A stretch of 64,000 bases of DNA from Drosophila persimilis (lineage: Eukaryota > Arthropoda > Insecta > Diptera > Drosophilidae), in the NCBI RefSeq assembly GCF_003286085.1, contig NW_020825361.1, positions 186,001-250,000 of the forward strand. The letters run 5' to 3'. The position numbers were made by a program, and so were the translations under genes. Shown in pieces: positions 1 to 10,890 of this stretch (positions are counted from its first letter, which is position 1; every line of letters begins with the position of its first letter). Below the pieces are notes generated by a model, which saw only the letters and a program-made list of their open reading frames with translations, was not told where the DNA came from and did not search any database.

Positions 1-1906
1 GATAATTTCAATAGTTATTAATTTGTTTGGCCTGATGAGTGGGCATATTTTATTGTTTGTTGTTTTTCTGTTGAAAGGTTTAAACTTCAGTTTGGGGTGC
101 AAAAAGTATGCGGAAGTTTTCGTAGTATCTTTTAGATACTTGTTGGCTTCTGGGTTCTTAAAGCTTGACGGCTTTTGCTGTTATTCTGACTAGCAATTTT
201 CCAGATTTCTTTTCCCATTCCCATCCCCCATCGTCATCGTTCCACAACGCTGGGCGCAATAATAATTAAGATACTAGAGCGCAAAGGCACCGATACGAGT
301 ACCAGCAGATACTCGCTGTTGTGGCTCTGGCAGGGAGTCGATAGAGCTTTGTCATGATGTTCTTTAACCAGTTAACGTGTCCGAGCCACGTAAGTACGAG
401 TAATTGTATCTGGTGGATACATTTAAGAGGCAACTGCGGCTAAGCAGCCTGTCTTTGTGGCTTGTGGCAGCAAGTCAGCCCAAAAACAATGGTTTATTAT
501 TTATGCCAGAGGCGGCCTGGCCCCTTAGGCTCCGCTCCTGCATATGGTCGGCATATTTTCTACTCTGGTCAAAACGTTTTGGGCCACAGTTGGCCAAAGA
601 TTGCCACATCAGTTGCCAGATGTGGACCAAACTTTTGGGCGAAGCCAAAAGATCTTAGACAATCGCTGGACAATCGCTGGACAATCGCTGGACAATCGCT
701 TATTCAAAGAACCCAATTAACCCCAAGAAAAACCTTAAACTAACCAGAGGTGTTTATACTCCAATTATGGTTCTAGATTGCTTCCAGCTCATGATATCAT
801 ACAGTAGCCATACCCCCAACAATTTGTTGGCCAAGATTTTCATTTAAAATTCAGTTCGCGACTGATCAATCAGCCTTCCCCCCACAGCGAGTGAGAGGAG
901 AGGGGCATTCACCTTGACTAACTATCGTTTGACGCCCGAAATGCATTCACAGTTCAGTTACACCGATCGAACTCCAGCCGAAACATATACTTATATTTGC
1001 ATGGGTACATATGTACAATTATGGGAACGGATGTCGGATGCTGTAATCGAAGTCAAACGAGAAAATCGGGGCCAAAACCCTTTTGGCGACTGGTTTGTGA
1101 AGCAGCTTCTGCTTCTGCTTCCGCATTAGCCATACGAGTCGAGTATTTGTTTGATTTATAATTCTTTTGTTTCCAAATCCAAGATGAAATATGTTGTCTA
1201 TGGCCTCATGCCAGCCTTGACCGTGCCCCAGCCACAGTTCCAGCCCCAGCATTTAATTAGCAAAGCGGGCAAATCAATGTTAACTTCATTTAGTTTATTT
1301 ATCTGTTGTTTGTTTTGCTCTGAACAGAATGCTCTGCATGTTTCGATTAGCGAATTTGCGCTAAATAGACGAAGCCCACTGTAATTAAGAAAAGTGTGGA
1401 ATGGGGGCTACCCTGCACAAAAAGAATACCAAGAAATGGTTAAAGAAACTCCGGGGTTCTAAGGAATCATCTGCGGATGCAGTTCGGGGGGAATTCAATA
1501 TTAAATAACTTTTAAGTCTTTAAACATTGCTTATTTGCATAGTTGACCCATCTCCATTACCTTTTGATGTGTCATCGCAATGCTTTAAAGGTTTAAAGCT
1601 CCTCCTCTACATTAAATATTCCATTTATTCTTCATAAAACGTAATTGTTAATGAGTCATATCTGAGGCAGCTATGGGATAATCCAAACGGATTTGTATTA
1701 CTTTCTAAAACATAAAGAGACCAGGACATAAAGGGGACGATAGCTAAATAATTACAGAACATTGTAAAGCAAATATACATATAAGGGATTTTAAAATACT
1801 TGAATATCAAGATAAGACCCTAGCCTGGGATTCACAACAAAATTCCATTACTATCCTCGAGGATCCCATATCAGCTTCTGTACAGAACTGAGGCATTGTG
1901 ACTCAC
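1..1906. other. Noncoding stretch, probably intron or flank of a minus-strand gene
   Basis: I find no convincing coding exon here. The open frames are short, lack coding bias and overlap on both strands. The only structure seen is an 11-bp unit repeated about four times at 657-700. If the exon at 1907-1951 is real, this stretch is its downstream intron, with the remaining exons to the left of the window. Confidence 0.4.
657..700. repeat. 11-bp tandem repeat, about 4 copies
   Basis: The unit TGGACAATCGC is repeated head to tail with almost no divergence, which indicates recent expansion. It looks like a minisatellite in noncoding DNA. No function can be read from it. Confidence 0.85.
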
Positions 1907-1951
1907 CTTGGTGCTAAAATCATCCTCAGGCTGTTCTTGGGGCGGTGCCAT
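1907..1951 (-). CDS. Probable first coding exon of a gene that continues left of the window
   Basis: On the minus strand an ATG at 1951 opens 15 codons (MAPPQEQPEDDFSTK) that end exactly at a strong donor, AAG|GTGAGT, in phase 0. A possible acceptor (CTGGCAG) lies about 40 nt upstream of the ATG, and a TATA-like box with an initiator-like site lies at 2.2-2.3 kb on the same strand, as expected for a noncoding first exon. I do not recognise the product from 15 residues. The call rests on splice signals and a clean start only; a chance match is possible. Confidence 0.4.
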
Positions 1952-2179
1952 TGCTGCTGGATCTGCTCCGGGGATATTTTCAGCCTGCCAGCTAGTTACA
2001 AACGATAATGATTTGCACTAAAAGTCCATAAATTGTCATTTCTTCTCTTGATAAACTCGCGAACTCAAACAGGAAAAAAAAATACAAGATGATACTGTTT
2101 CTAGAGTCGCGCTTGATCTAACAAAAACGTTGATACTTTATGGACTTCAATGAACCACCTCGTCAGGTGCTCAGCTCGA

Positions 2180-2295
2180 GACTGACAGACAGAGCCCGAC
2201 TTCGTTACCGGCTTTGACTATTGATAGTCGACCAAGTCTCTCAGGTCTCGGAGTCTCAGGTCTCGCGAGTCGGCCGCAGGTTGCTGTTTATAGCC
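2180..2295 (-). promoter_or_regulatory. Possible TATA promoter for the exon at 1907-1951
   Basis: Read on the minus strand there is GGCTATAAAC near 2290, and further downstream a GTCAGTC match to the arthropod initiator near 2185. The interval also holds a short direct repeat of CTCAGGTCTCG. The orientation suits the small coding exon to its left. Only the motif matches support this. Confidence 0.3.
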
Positions 2296-2299
2296 ATAA

Positions 2300-3950
2300 C
2301 TGGTTCTGGTTTTGTATTCTTCTGGGCTTCGGGATTTTCTCTCTGTACAGAAAAAGAATCATAATAAATTAGCCCACAGACTTTGTTGGACCCATTGGCT
2401 TGTTCTTGGCTCTCTGACGTCACTTGAACTTGATGCTTGAACTTTGAAGCTGAAGGTCGGCCGACAACGTGAGCTCATATGAAAAGCGAAATGGAAATTC
2501 GAATTCAAATGCAAATGGAAATTGTCATGCAAAAGTGGAAATGCTCAAGCGTATAGCAGGCCAGCCATCGGCATGGCATTGGTAATAAGTGGCTAACACA
2601 CACACACACACACACACGCATACACAGGCGCACTAAAATGCAGGCGACTGCAACGCAGAAAACAAGTGCGTGCCGACACACGACGAAAATCGCCCTTGAA
2701 ACGCTAGCAAACAGCGCAATTGCCGGCAAAGTAGCGACTTAAAACACTCTAAAAATTGTATTTTCGCTTTTATTGTGTGGTGTTATCGTTGCAACTTAAG
2801 AGGCCCTATTAGTCGACTATACTTAAGTGTTTATCCCTATACGATAAGGATAAGCATAGTTTGGACTAGGTTCATCAGGGGTTTATAATGATTTGCCAAA
2901 TAAATCCTTAAAATCTATCAAACCCTAGGAAGAACTTCTGGCTCAATCCATAGGAATATTGTAACGATCGAATTTGCGGACTGAGATATTATCTTTGAGC
3001 GAGTACTGGTAGATAATCATTGAGGCCAACAAATTCCTAAAAAAAATTATTAAATTAACGTATTGGAAATTGACTGTTTATGGAGTGCCCCTCGGCCCCG
3101 TTGACAAGTCTTGGATGCATGACAGCCAATGATCGATTCGCGTCGCGGTTTGAATGGATTCAGAGGCGTTGCGGCTTTGCGCCCACTCTCGGTTTGGGGC
3201 ATAGCCGGAGCTGATCTCGACGCGATCGTTTCTAGTTTCTAAAAATTTATCGTTTTAAGTTCAATGCAAACACGAATAGAGACCAAAAGCGCGAGGCCAG
3301 ATGGGGAGAGGTAGAGAAACAAGAGTGCGAGAGTGGCTGACTCGCTCGAATGGCAATTCGGAGTCATAGTCCAATAATTATCAAATGTTAGTAGAGTGTA
3401 ATTAAAAGAAAACCGTTCCAAGGTTAGCCGCCAAGCACACAGATACCCAGAGTACCCACAGAGACACACAGACAGACAGACAGACAGACAACTAATTCGC
3501 TTGTCGGCCATATAAATAATTTATTTGTATCTTTGATTAAACATTTTCCAGCACAGCTATCACCGCCATCACACCCATTACACCCACCCAACCTCTTGTG
3601 AAGAGGCGGCAGCCGAATTTGCTTAACTTAACTTTTATAAATAATAAATCTGAGGCCCTTGTCGTGCCCCCAGACCCGTCCAGCCTCCAGCGGCGGCAGC
3701 TCCGCTTTGATGCCTGTCAAGGGGCAAGACAACTGAGAATTATAATTACTTTCCATTCAACTTTGATGACTTGAAACCTCATAAGCTGGCTACTCAAACT
3801 ACAAATCAACGATTGACATATGCAGGTTCGTTGTGTGAAAGGAAGAATAGTACTTCTAGAGCTTGAATAGCCTACGATCGAATAATCGCACAATTATGGG
3901 AGAGCGTGTTCTCCTGATGGGCCGAGGAGTCTGAGGATTCTCGGCCCAGA
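2300..3950. other. Intergenic, no gene seen
   Basis: Simple repeats are present: a CA run at 2597-2617 and a GACA run at about 3468-3490. Open frames here are short and lack coding character. This lies between the probable promoter at 2.3 kb and the Helitron-like fragment. Confidence 0.5.
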
Positions 3951-3956
3951 CGGGTT

Positions 3957-4215
3957 TTTATACCCGATACTCAAAATGAGTATTGGGGTATATTAGATTT
4001 GTGGTAAAAGTGGATGTGTGTAACGTCTAGAAGGAATCGTTTCCGACCCCATAAAGTATATATATTCTTGATCAGCATCAATAGTCGAGTCGATTGAGCC
4101 ATGTCTGTCTGTCCGTCTGTCCGTCCCTATTAGCGCCTAGTGCTCAAAGACTATAAGACATTCTTTGCAGGAATATCTTTACCATCTTTTGCCACCCACT
4201 GTTGCCGGAACCGCT
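3957..4215. mobile_element. DINE-1-like (Helitron/Helentron) nonautonomous fragment
   Basis: The sequence starts with TATACCCGATACTCA, runs through a block containing CCCCATAAAGTATATATATT and CTTGATCAGCATCAATAG, and reaches a GTCTGTCYGTC microsatellite before a degenerate tail. I recognise this arrangement, a conserved core followed by a GTCY microsatellite, as the DINE-1/INE-1 class that is very abundant in Drosophila; the variant resembles obscura-group copies. There is no coding capacity. It lies about 80 bp beyond the stop codon of the DUF725 gene on the minus strand. The boundaries are approximate. Confidence 0.65.
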
Positions 4216-4264
4216 TTGAATATAATGGACTATTTTAGAATTCGTATTTCAACACTTGTTTTCT

Positions 4265-4270
4265 TTTATT
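4265..4270 (-). terminator. Polyadenylation signal of the first DUF725 gene
   Basis: AATAAA on the minus strand, 25 nt past the stop codon of the gene at 4295-4954. The implied 3'UTR is very short. Confidence 0.7.
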
Positions 4271-4294
4271 GCAGAAAAGTTCACAAGACTAGAA

Positions 4295-4954
4295 TCAACG
4301 ATGACGACGGGTGGCGCAAGCATCGATATGACGGTTGACCTCCTCGAGGCCAAGGACGGCCTGTGCGGAGGCGTCGTGGGTGCAGACATTGCCCTCGGCG
4401 AAGACGGCGGGGATGCGCTCGTTGGTCGACTGCTTGATGGTCTTGATGGAGGAGCGGGCGTTGATCAGGAAAATGGAGGCCTGGACGTAGAACTTGGCCA
4501 TGCAGGACTGCCTCAGGACAGAGTTCTTATAGTTCTGGCACTTGTTGTAGGTGCGTCCCAGGTTGTAGCTGCCGAAGGCAAGCTGCTGGGAGGCCGCGCT
4601 CACATCGGTGGCGATCTCGGCAGAGGTATGGGAAGCAACAACGCCGCAGCTGTGCATCTCCTCATGGGCCGCGTCCAGGATACGGGCAATCTCCTCATCC
4701 TCGGCTGCCACACACTCGGGACTCTCGGCGCGACGTGATTCCAGCTGCTCGACGGCCTCTTCGAGCTCCTGCTGCGGCTCCAGAACAATCTCCTCGTACT
4801 GGTGCACCAGGGCCTCGCCGGTACTCTTTCCGATCTCGGCCATCTCATCCCCAACGCTGCGGACTTGGGCGTCCAGCTGGCTGGGAATAGCCAGGGGCTG
4901 AGCCCAAGCACTTGCCACGCACACGGCTAGAACGACGGCTACGATTGACTTCAT
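4295..4954 (-). CDS. Secreted DUF725-family protein, 219 aa
   Basis: A single exon encodes 219 residues. Residues 1 to about 18 form a clear signal peptide (Lys then a hydrophobic stretch ending ASAWA-Q). The mature part is acidic and helical, with conserved-looking cysteines (ESPECV, HSCGVV, NKCQNY, QSCMAK, GNVCTH, DACATR) and the family pattern FGSYNLGR..., ...CMAKFYVQ..., ...LEEVNRHIDAC. This is the DUF725/TsetseEP-like family of small secreted fly proteins often expressed in gut or reproductive tract; the molecular function is unknown. The start is set by the signal peptide and by a TATA box 53 nt upstream. It is a diverged paralogue of the gene at 6359-7419: both share the central cysteine spacing and the FGxYxLxxxxxxC block. 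The long plus-strand frame across it is a shadow. Confidence 0.85.
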   Translation of the reverse strand: MKSIVAVVLAVCVASAWAQPLAIPSQLDAQVRSVGDEMAEIGKSTGEALVHQYEEIVLEPQQELEEAVEQLESRRAESPECVAAEDEEIARILDAAHEEMHSCGVVASHTSAEIATDVSAASQQLAFGSYNLGRTYNKCQNYKNSVLRQSCMAKFYVQASIFLINARSSIKTIKQSTNERIPAVFAEGNVCTHDASAQAVLGLEEVNRHIDACATRRHR

Positions 4955-5006
4955 GATTGCTGTTCCTTGGATTTCCTTGGATTGTGGCTTCTGTGCATTG
5001 CCCCCC

Positions 5007-5016
5007 TATATTTATA
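5007..5016 (-). promoter_or_regulatory. TATA box of the first DUF725 gene
   Basis: TATAAATATA on the minus strand, 53 nt upstream of the ATG, placing the start site near 4980 and giving a short 5'UTR. A strong TATA box fits a tissue-restricted secreted protein rather than a housekeeping gene. Confidence 0.7.
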
Positions 5017-5029
5017 CCCCCAAAACCAG

Positions 5030-6300
5030 AGAGATTTTCAGTCTGAGCCTTAATCTAAATTGGCCGTCAATAAATGGGATTCGGTTTGGCTGGGATTGTA
5101 AATCAATCAAACAATAGATTGATTGGTGAACTTTACATTCGAGTCGGAACGAGTAGTGGATCGTTCACGTATTTGGATTTTGATTGCGATCGACTGCAGC
5201 TAATAAAAAGCAAATAGGTCAGAAAATGCTTCATTAATCCGATAGAAATCCAACAATCTTTAATGCGTTTCATCAAAGGAAACCCCAGATCCTAAATACC
5301 ATAGCTTAATGGGATTCTAAAGCTTCTAAATTTGAGATCAGACCCAGATAAGCCCCATTGAAAAAATATATATGTGATGTACATCAATTTTGCTCAAGAT
5401 ATATCAATGGCGATGGAGAAGGAAACCCACAACTTTTGTCCTAAAACTTTTTCAAAAGGCACTCTGAAAAAATCGTGTACAAAAACATTGTAAGGGCTTA
5501 CCTTACTATTTATATTATCTTTGGCCATCAAAAGTGAGTGTACGATTCGTACCCCAAGGGTCTATAGAAAGGAAATACCTAGACAGACAGAAGTGGGTCA
5601 AGAATATGAAATGTATTCCGATCACAGGAAAGATTAAAATCCAAGCTGAGAGATAAATCCATTCAAAAGTGCTTGGCTGATGCATCAAGCTGTTAACAAT
5701 CATCCCTTATATGTATGTATATACCCCCATACAATAGGAATACAATACAACAATCGAGTGCACAAAAGGTTCAATAACACCGTGGAGCGTGTGTCTGATG
5801 TCTGGAGTGATGCCTAAGATTGGATCGATTGAATTTCCACGTTCCTTCTGTTGATCAAATTCAAAATTAATGCTGACTTTTAATCGAGGGCTATAAATTA
5901 TATGACAATATCTTCTATAATTACGGCCTTATTTAGATTTTGCCGATTATAACGACTTGAAGTGGCGAATCCAGTAATAGATCGTTATATCGCCCAAAAG
6001 CAAAAGGCAAATATTACTCGAGCGCTTATCAAAAACACACTCTCTTTCTCGCCGTGCTTCTCTGAGCAATCGAAGAAAAAGTAAATCGAAGTAAAGTAAA
6101 GAGGGTCTTGACCGGGAATCGTGCAAATTAAAATAGCCAAATGAGCACAAACAATGACAAAAGCCAAATAAAGGGAAATGTTTCAATTGGATGAGTAGCC
6201 CCCAAACATTTCACAGATAAAAAAGCTCTTGAATATATTTTAATTAGCTTGGCTTTCAGATATGCCTATCTGGGCACGGGGAGTTCGTTCTGGTACTGGT
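5030..6300. other. Shared upstream region of the two divergent DUF725 genes
   Basis: About 1.3 kb of AT-rich sequence separates two divergently transcribed paralogues. I see no coding exon. It would contain the enhancers of both genes; no specific binding site is claimed. Confidence 0.5.
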
Positions 6301-6307
6301 ACTAGGC

Positions 6308-6317
6308 ATATATAAAA
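6308..6317 (+). promoter_or_regulatory. TATA box of the second DUF725 gene
   Basis: ATATATAAAA lies about 45 nt upstream of the ATG at 6359 and predicts a start site around 6340. Like its divergent partner, this gene has a TATA promoter. Confidence 0.65.
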
Positions 6318-6358
6318 CAGAACAGCGACAGCGCAAATCCAACAAAATTCGATCAGCC

Positions 6359-7419
6359 ATGAAGGGGATTATTTCGGTGCTATTTTTGGCCTTGGCCCTG
6401 GCAACTGCTGTAAGTAAATGGGGAATACTTTCTGAAAAACTATTCCGACCTATATATCTATCTGTCTGTCTCGTATCTGCAAGATAAGTTTCAATAGGTA
6501 TCTTATTGCTACAATACCAGACATTCAGATCTCTTAGTTTAAGACATCTTTTTGAAAACATGTCAAAGCTTTTCCTTAATAGGAATCTTAATATATCATA
6601 AAAAGATCGATTCCCTGGGGAACTTTACTATCTACTTAAATCCCTCTCTCTGTACAGGTCTCAGCCCTAAACCTTGAGGAGATCCTCAATGTCGGTATGG
6701 AAGCGGGCTTGGACGTCGACATGGACGTGGACATGGACGTCAACATGGACATGGATATGGACTTTAGCATGGACTTCGCCATTGACTTTGCCAAGGAACT
6801 AGATTTGCCCGATGATGTGGAGATCGATCAGTTTGGTTTGGTGGACAAAATGGTGCATGCCGCCATCTCAGAGGCCGAATACTTGGCCAAGGGCATCGTC
6901 AAGATGGTGGAGCATCAGCTGCTGAAGATCTTCCTGTCGCCGTTCAAGCAGCTGGAGCAGGCAGCGGAAGACATCAACAACCGGGCCCACGAGAGCGAGG
7001 AGTGTGTGTCCAACGAGGCCGTACACGTGGTCAACACCCTGGAGTCGGCCACAATGGGCTTTCTGGGCTGTGGTCGCGATGCCACTGTCACCTCTGTCAA
7101 TCTGATCCTCGACACGAAGAAGGCCGTCGTACAGCTGACCTTCGGTGGCTATTCCCTGGTCCAACAGTTGCAGTCCTGCCGCAGCGCCAAGCTCAGTTGG
7201 GTGAGGAAAATGTGCAAGACCCGTCTGTACATCAACGGTTGCATCTACGCCGTTAATGCCCAGAAGTCGATTCGTCATCTGATCGCCCTGCGTCGCACTG
7301 TTCCTGCAGTCGGCACCGATGCCCAGAGCTGCACCTCGGCAGCCACCGAGAATGCTATTTTCGGATTCGCCGAGATCAATGCCAACATCGATACCTGCAT
7401 CGATACCATAATTCACTGA
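6359..7419 (+). CDS. Secreted DUF725-family protein with an Asp/Met repeat, 270 aa, two exons
   Basis: Exons are 6359-6409 and 6658-7419, joined in phase 0 by a GTAAGT...TACAG intron of 248 nt. Exon 1 encodes the signal peptide (MKGIISVLFLALALATA, then VSA in exon 2). Mature residues about 32-60 form a striking run of alternating Met/Asp/Val pairs (DVDMDVDMDVN... ending near FAIDF), followed by an amphipathic helical region and the cysteine-containing DUF725 domain (EECVSNE, GCGRDA, FGGYSLVQQLQSC, RKMCKTRLYINGC, QSCTSA, NIDTCID). Function unknown; secretion is inferred from the signal peptide. It is a paralogue of the gene at 4295-4954, with an extended N-terminal repeat that the first copy lacks. 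The AATAAA at 7442 is its poly(A) signal. Confidence 0.85.
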
Positions 7420-7441
7420 GTTTTCGGCAACTGAAAATACC

Positions 7442-7447
7442 AATAAA
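7442..7447 (+). terminator. Polyadenylation signal of the second DUF725 gene
   Basis: AATAAA, 22 nt after the stop codon at 7419, giving a very short 3'UTR like that of its paralogue. Confidence 0.75.
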
Positions 7448-7449
7448 TG

Positions 7450-7930
7450 AATGCATTATAAGCACACAAGTGTTCTGCCTGACTGGCGCGAAGTGCCCTT
7501 GAATAGGGTATAACAACAGCAAAGAAGAGTTGTACATATTCTATGAGTGATTATTATTCACTTGTGTGTCAATCAGATAACTATCTATATGGGAATATCT
7601 ATATGGCCCCTCTATGGCAGTTGAAAGTTGAAAAAAGAGCTCTGAATGAACCAAAGACTGAACTAGTAAAGCTTTTATGTAGGAAAGCGCCCGCCACTAA
7701 GAGAAAATACTCTGAACTTTCGAGCAATCCATTAAAAAATGTGTGGTATACCCATAGCTAATCTTCAAGTTTACAATCTATTATCAATATTTAAGTTTGG
7801 GAATCCCAAGCTTTGCCACAGGGCTGTCTATCATCACTGCATACAGTACGGTACGGAATGGAATGGACAAAGCTTTTCGGGATAGATACAGGGCGGCCTC
7901 AGAATGAAATACAAAACTATTATGTGGGTT
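7450..7930. other. Short intergenic gap between convergent genes
   Basis: This lies between the 3' end of the plus-strand DUF725 gene and the inferred distal end of the mei-P26 transcript. Composition is ordinary here; the extreme T/G skew begins just after it, near 7930. No gene is seen. Confidence 0.5.
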
Positions 7931-7955
7931 TTAGGTTTTTTTTAAATGTATTATT

Positions 7956-7961
7956 TTTATT
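7956..7961 (-). terminator. mei-P26: Candidate distal polyadenylation signal of mei-P26
   Basis: AATAAA on the minus strand at the point where the strand-skewed sequence ends. Cleavage would fall about 10-30 nt further left, near 7930-7945. Confidence 0.45.
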
Positions 7962-10663
7962 TAAATTTGGTTTCAATATCGTTCATCTTGTTCAAATACA
8001 ATAAATAAACATTTAAACTATTTAGTGGTATGTATTTATATATGTATGCATATATATATAAATCGTTTGTTTTCCTTTTCTTGTTAAATATTTTAAATAA
8101 GTGTATATGTATATATTGTATTTCATGGGTTTTCTTATTCTTTGCATAATTCATTTCATTCATTTTCCTTGCCTTTTCATAATTGGTTTTTCTTATTATT
8201 ACCAAATATTTGACTTGGTTTTTCTTGGTTTTGGAAAGAAACATTTACTTGGTTGGGTTTTTTTTGTTTTTTTTTTTGTCTTTTCTTTTGGGGTCTTTTG
8301 TTATATAAGTAAATTGCTGTGTTCTGGTTTCAAATATCCCTCTATATATATATAAGTATATATATATTTTTGTATATTTTTATATCGTAATCTGTATATA
8401 TGTATATACGGATGTATGTATTGTATAAGTAAAAGTAGCTTGTTACATAAATTCTAATGTATAAATTGTTGTCTACTCAACTGTATGATGCTCTCATACA
8501 AATACAACTAGGTTTGCATATTTCTGTGTGTCTGAGTGTGTCTGAGTGTGTGTGTGTGGGTGTCACCTGTACATATGTATAGTGTATGTACCTTTATCAA
8601 TAATTAGTTAAACTGTAGCTATGTATAGGTTGGATCTCTTTGTGTGTGTGTGTGTGGGTGTGCATCCTCAACAAATTTCTTGTACCATACACAAGCACAT
8701 TTTTTTTTTTTTTTTTTTTTTTTTTGGTACCTAATCTTAAGTAATTTTATTGGAGTTTTATCTTTTTCGTTTTCCCATTTTTCTTGGTAATTTTTATTAA
8801 ATTTTTTGTTTTTATATATATATTTTTTATCATAGTTTTTGTTTTGTTTTTATTAGTCACAGATGTTTTTAGGCGCATTTTTGTTTGAAAAACGTTTTTA
8901 AATGAATTCAGCGTGTTGTATATAATTAATATTCGATTTGGTTTTTGTTTTTTATAGTAGAAAATAAGATACAAGTAAAAGGCAATTTTTTGTTGTAGTA
9001 ATTTTTTCTGAAAAAATTTGTGCTTAATTTTTGTAGAAATGTTCGTTTGCCTGCTTTTCAATCATTTTGAAACAAAAACTTTAAAGAACTTTCTTTTTGT
9101 TTTTATCTTTGTTGGCTTTCATTTGATTTGATTTGTTTTGTTACATTTTTATAATATATAATATTTAGTTCAATAAATTCGTTACGACACATGGACTAAG
9201 ACACAGCAAAAAATATTCATACTTAATTTAGATTCAGTTTCGAGTGTGTGTGTGTGTTTTTTTTCCCCCCCAATTTCTGTTTTCCCTATTTGGTATTGTT
9301 TTGTGTGTTTTGGTTTTTAATTGCATATTTCTTCACATTCAGCGATCTAAATGCGCTTGTAAATATTTTGTCAATTATAAATGATGGAACAGATTAAGAA
9401 GTTCCGTTTTCTTTCATGTCTTTGAAATTACATACACAATTTTGATACACAAATCTTTTATATGTATATCCTGCTAGCTTCCAAATATTTAATTATTTTC
9501 GTATTATGATTTTTAAAAGCTAAACATTCAACTCGTTTCAATTGTCAATTGTGGTGTTTGGTTGTTTTTTTTTTTTTTTTTTTTTTTGCTGATAACATCG
9601 AATTTGGTAATGTCTATATAAATTTCGTAACTTTTTTCGGTATTCTTCGGCTTCGGCTTTGATATGTTCGCTTCAAATGCGTGTCATGAAAATACATTTG
9701 CTTTGCTGATTCTGCAATACAACTCCGTTTAAAAATATACAGTAGAACCAGGCTACTACATAAGTACATAGGTAAACATATATACTTAATATGTGTCTAT
9801 ATATCTGTAGCTATATAGATTAAATTGGGCAAATATTCCTCTTACACTTGTTGTAATTCCGTTGCGGTTAGCGTTGAAAATTCATGCATTATCCAATCAT
9901 TTTCCATTTTCCATTGTCCCATTTCCATTTCCATTTCCGTCTCCATTTCAATTCAATTCTTCTCCCGCATTTCAATAATATTATTAGAATAGTGTGGCCA
10001 AAGCTTATTGTCGGAAGCGTTATGCATTTTTCTTCTTTTTTTTTTAAGTTTGTTTTTGTAAAAATATTCCCGTTACTCGTTGCTGGTTGTCATTTTCATA
10101 TACTGTCTTTTCCATTCATATTTGAACATTGAAAAACAACGAAAAGGAAATAACAAAATAATATATCAAATTTTTCATTGTTTAATTGAAAATTTGTTAT
10201 AATTTTGTTGCTTGTTTCTGTTTCTGTTGTTGTTGCTGGTGTTGGTGTCTTTGGTAAGGCTATTTTGTTGTTGTCTAGTTTACTTTAGTTTTAGTGTTTG
10301 ATGTTCTCGTCTCATCTCCTGGCCATTATTATTTTTATTCTCGAAAAATTATTAATCATTTTGGTCTTTGCTTACACTAATCACTAAATGTTATGTTTTT
10401 AATTTTTTTTTTTTGGTTGTATATATCGTTTTTTTTTTTTGTTCCTTGATAAATGTATATAAATGGTTTGTTTGTTGGTTTTTTTTTTTTGGCGTAACTT
10501 TTTTTCTGTGTGAGCTTGGTTTTTGCTTTCCTTCATTTTTGGTAAAGAAAATGTTTCAAAAAATGTTTAACAAACAATTCAGTAGTACATAGGCTTCATA
10601 TGCGAAAAATTATGGGGCATATATGTACATATACATATGTATATATACACACACATATATGTA

Positions 10664-10704
<41 letters not shown>

Positions 10705-10859
10705 ATATATGATGTATACATGTGTATGTATATAAATAAATTGTAAAATATATATATGTGTATATATGTATATATTTATGTATGTATGTTAGTTTTGCTT
10801 TGTTGTATAATTAAATATTGCATTTGGTTTCGTTGAACGTCTGGACAATTTGATATATT

Positions 10860-10890
<31 letters not shown>

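Noticed and set aside
3468-3490. Short direct repeats that might suggest a CRISPR-like array
   Set aside because: A plain GACA microsatellite in an animal genome; no spacers.
4256-4738. 160-codon plus-strand frame
   Set aside because: Antisense of the DUF725 gene at 4295-4954, which has a signal peptide, TATA box and poly(A) signal. The Gly/Leu-rich content is the usual shadow.
6868-7443. 191-codon minus-strand frame
   Set aside because: Antisense shadow of the second DUF725 gene.
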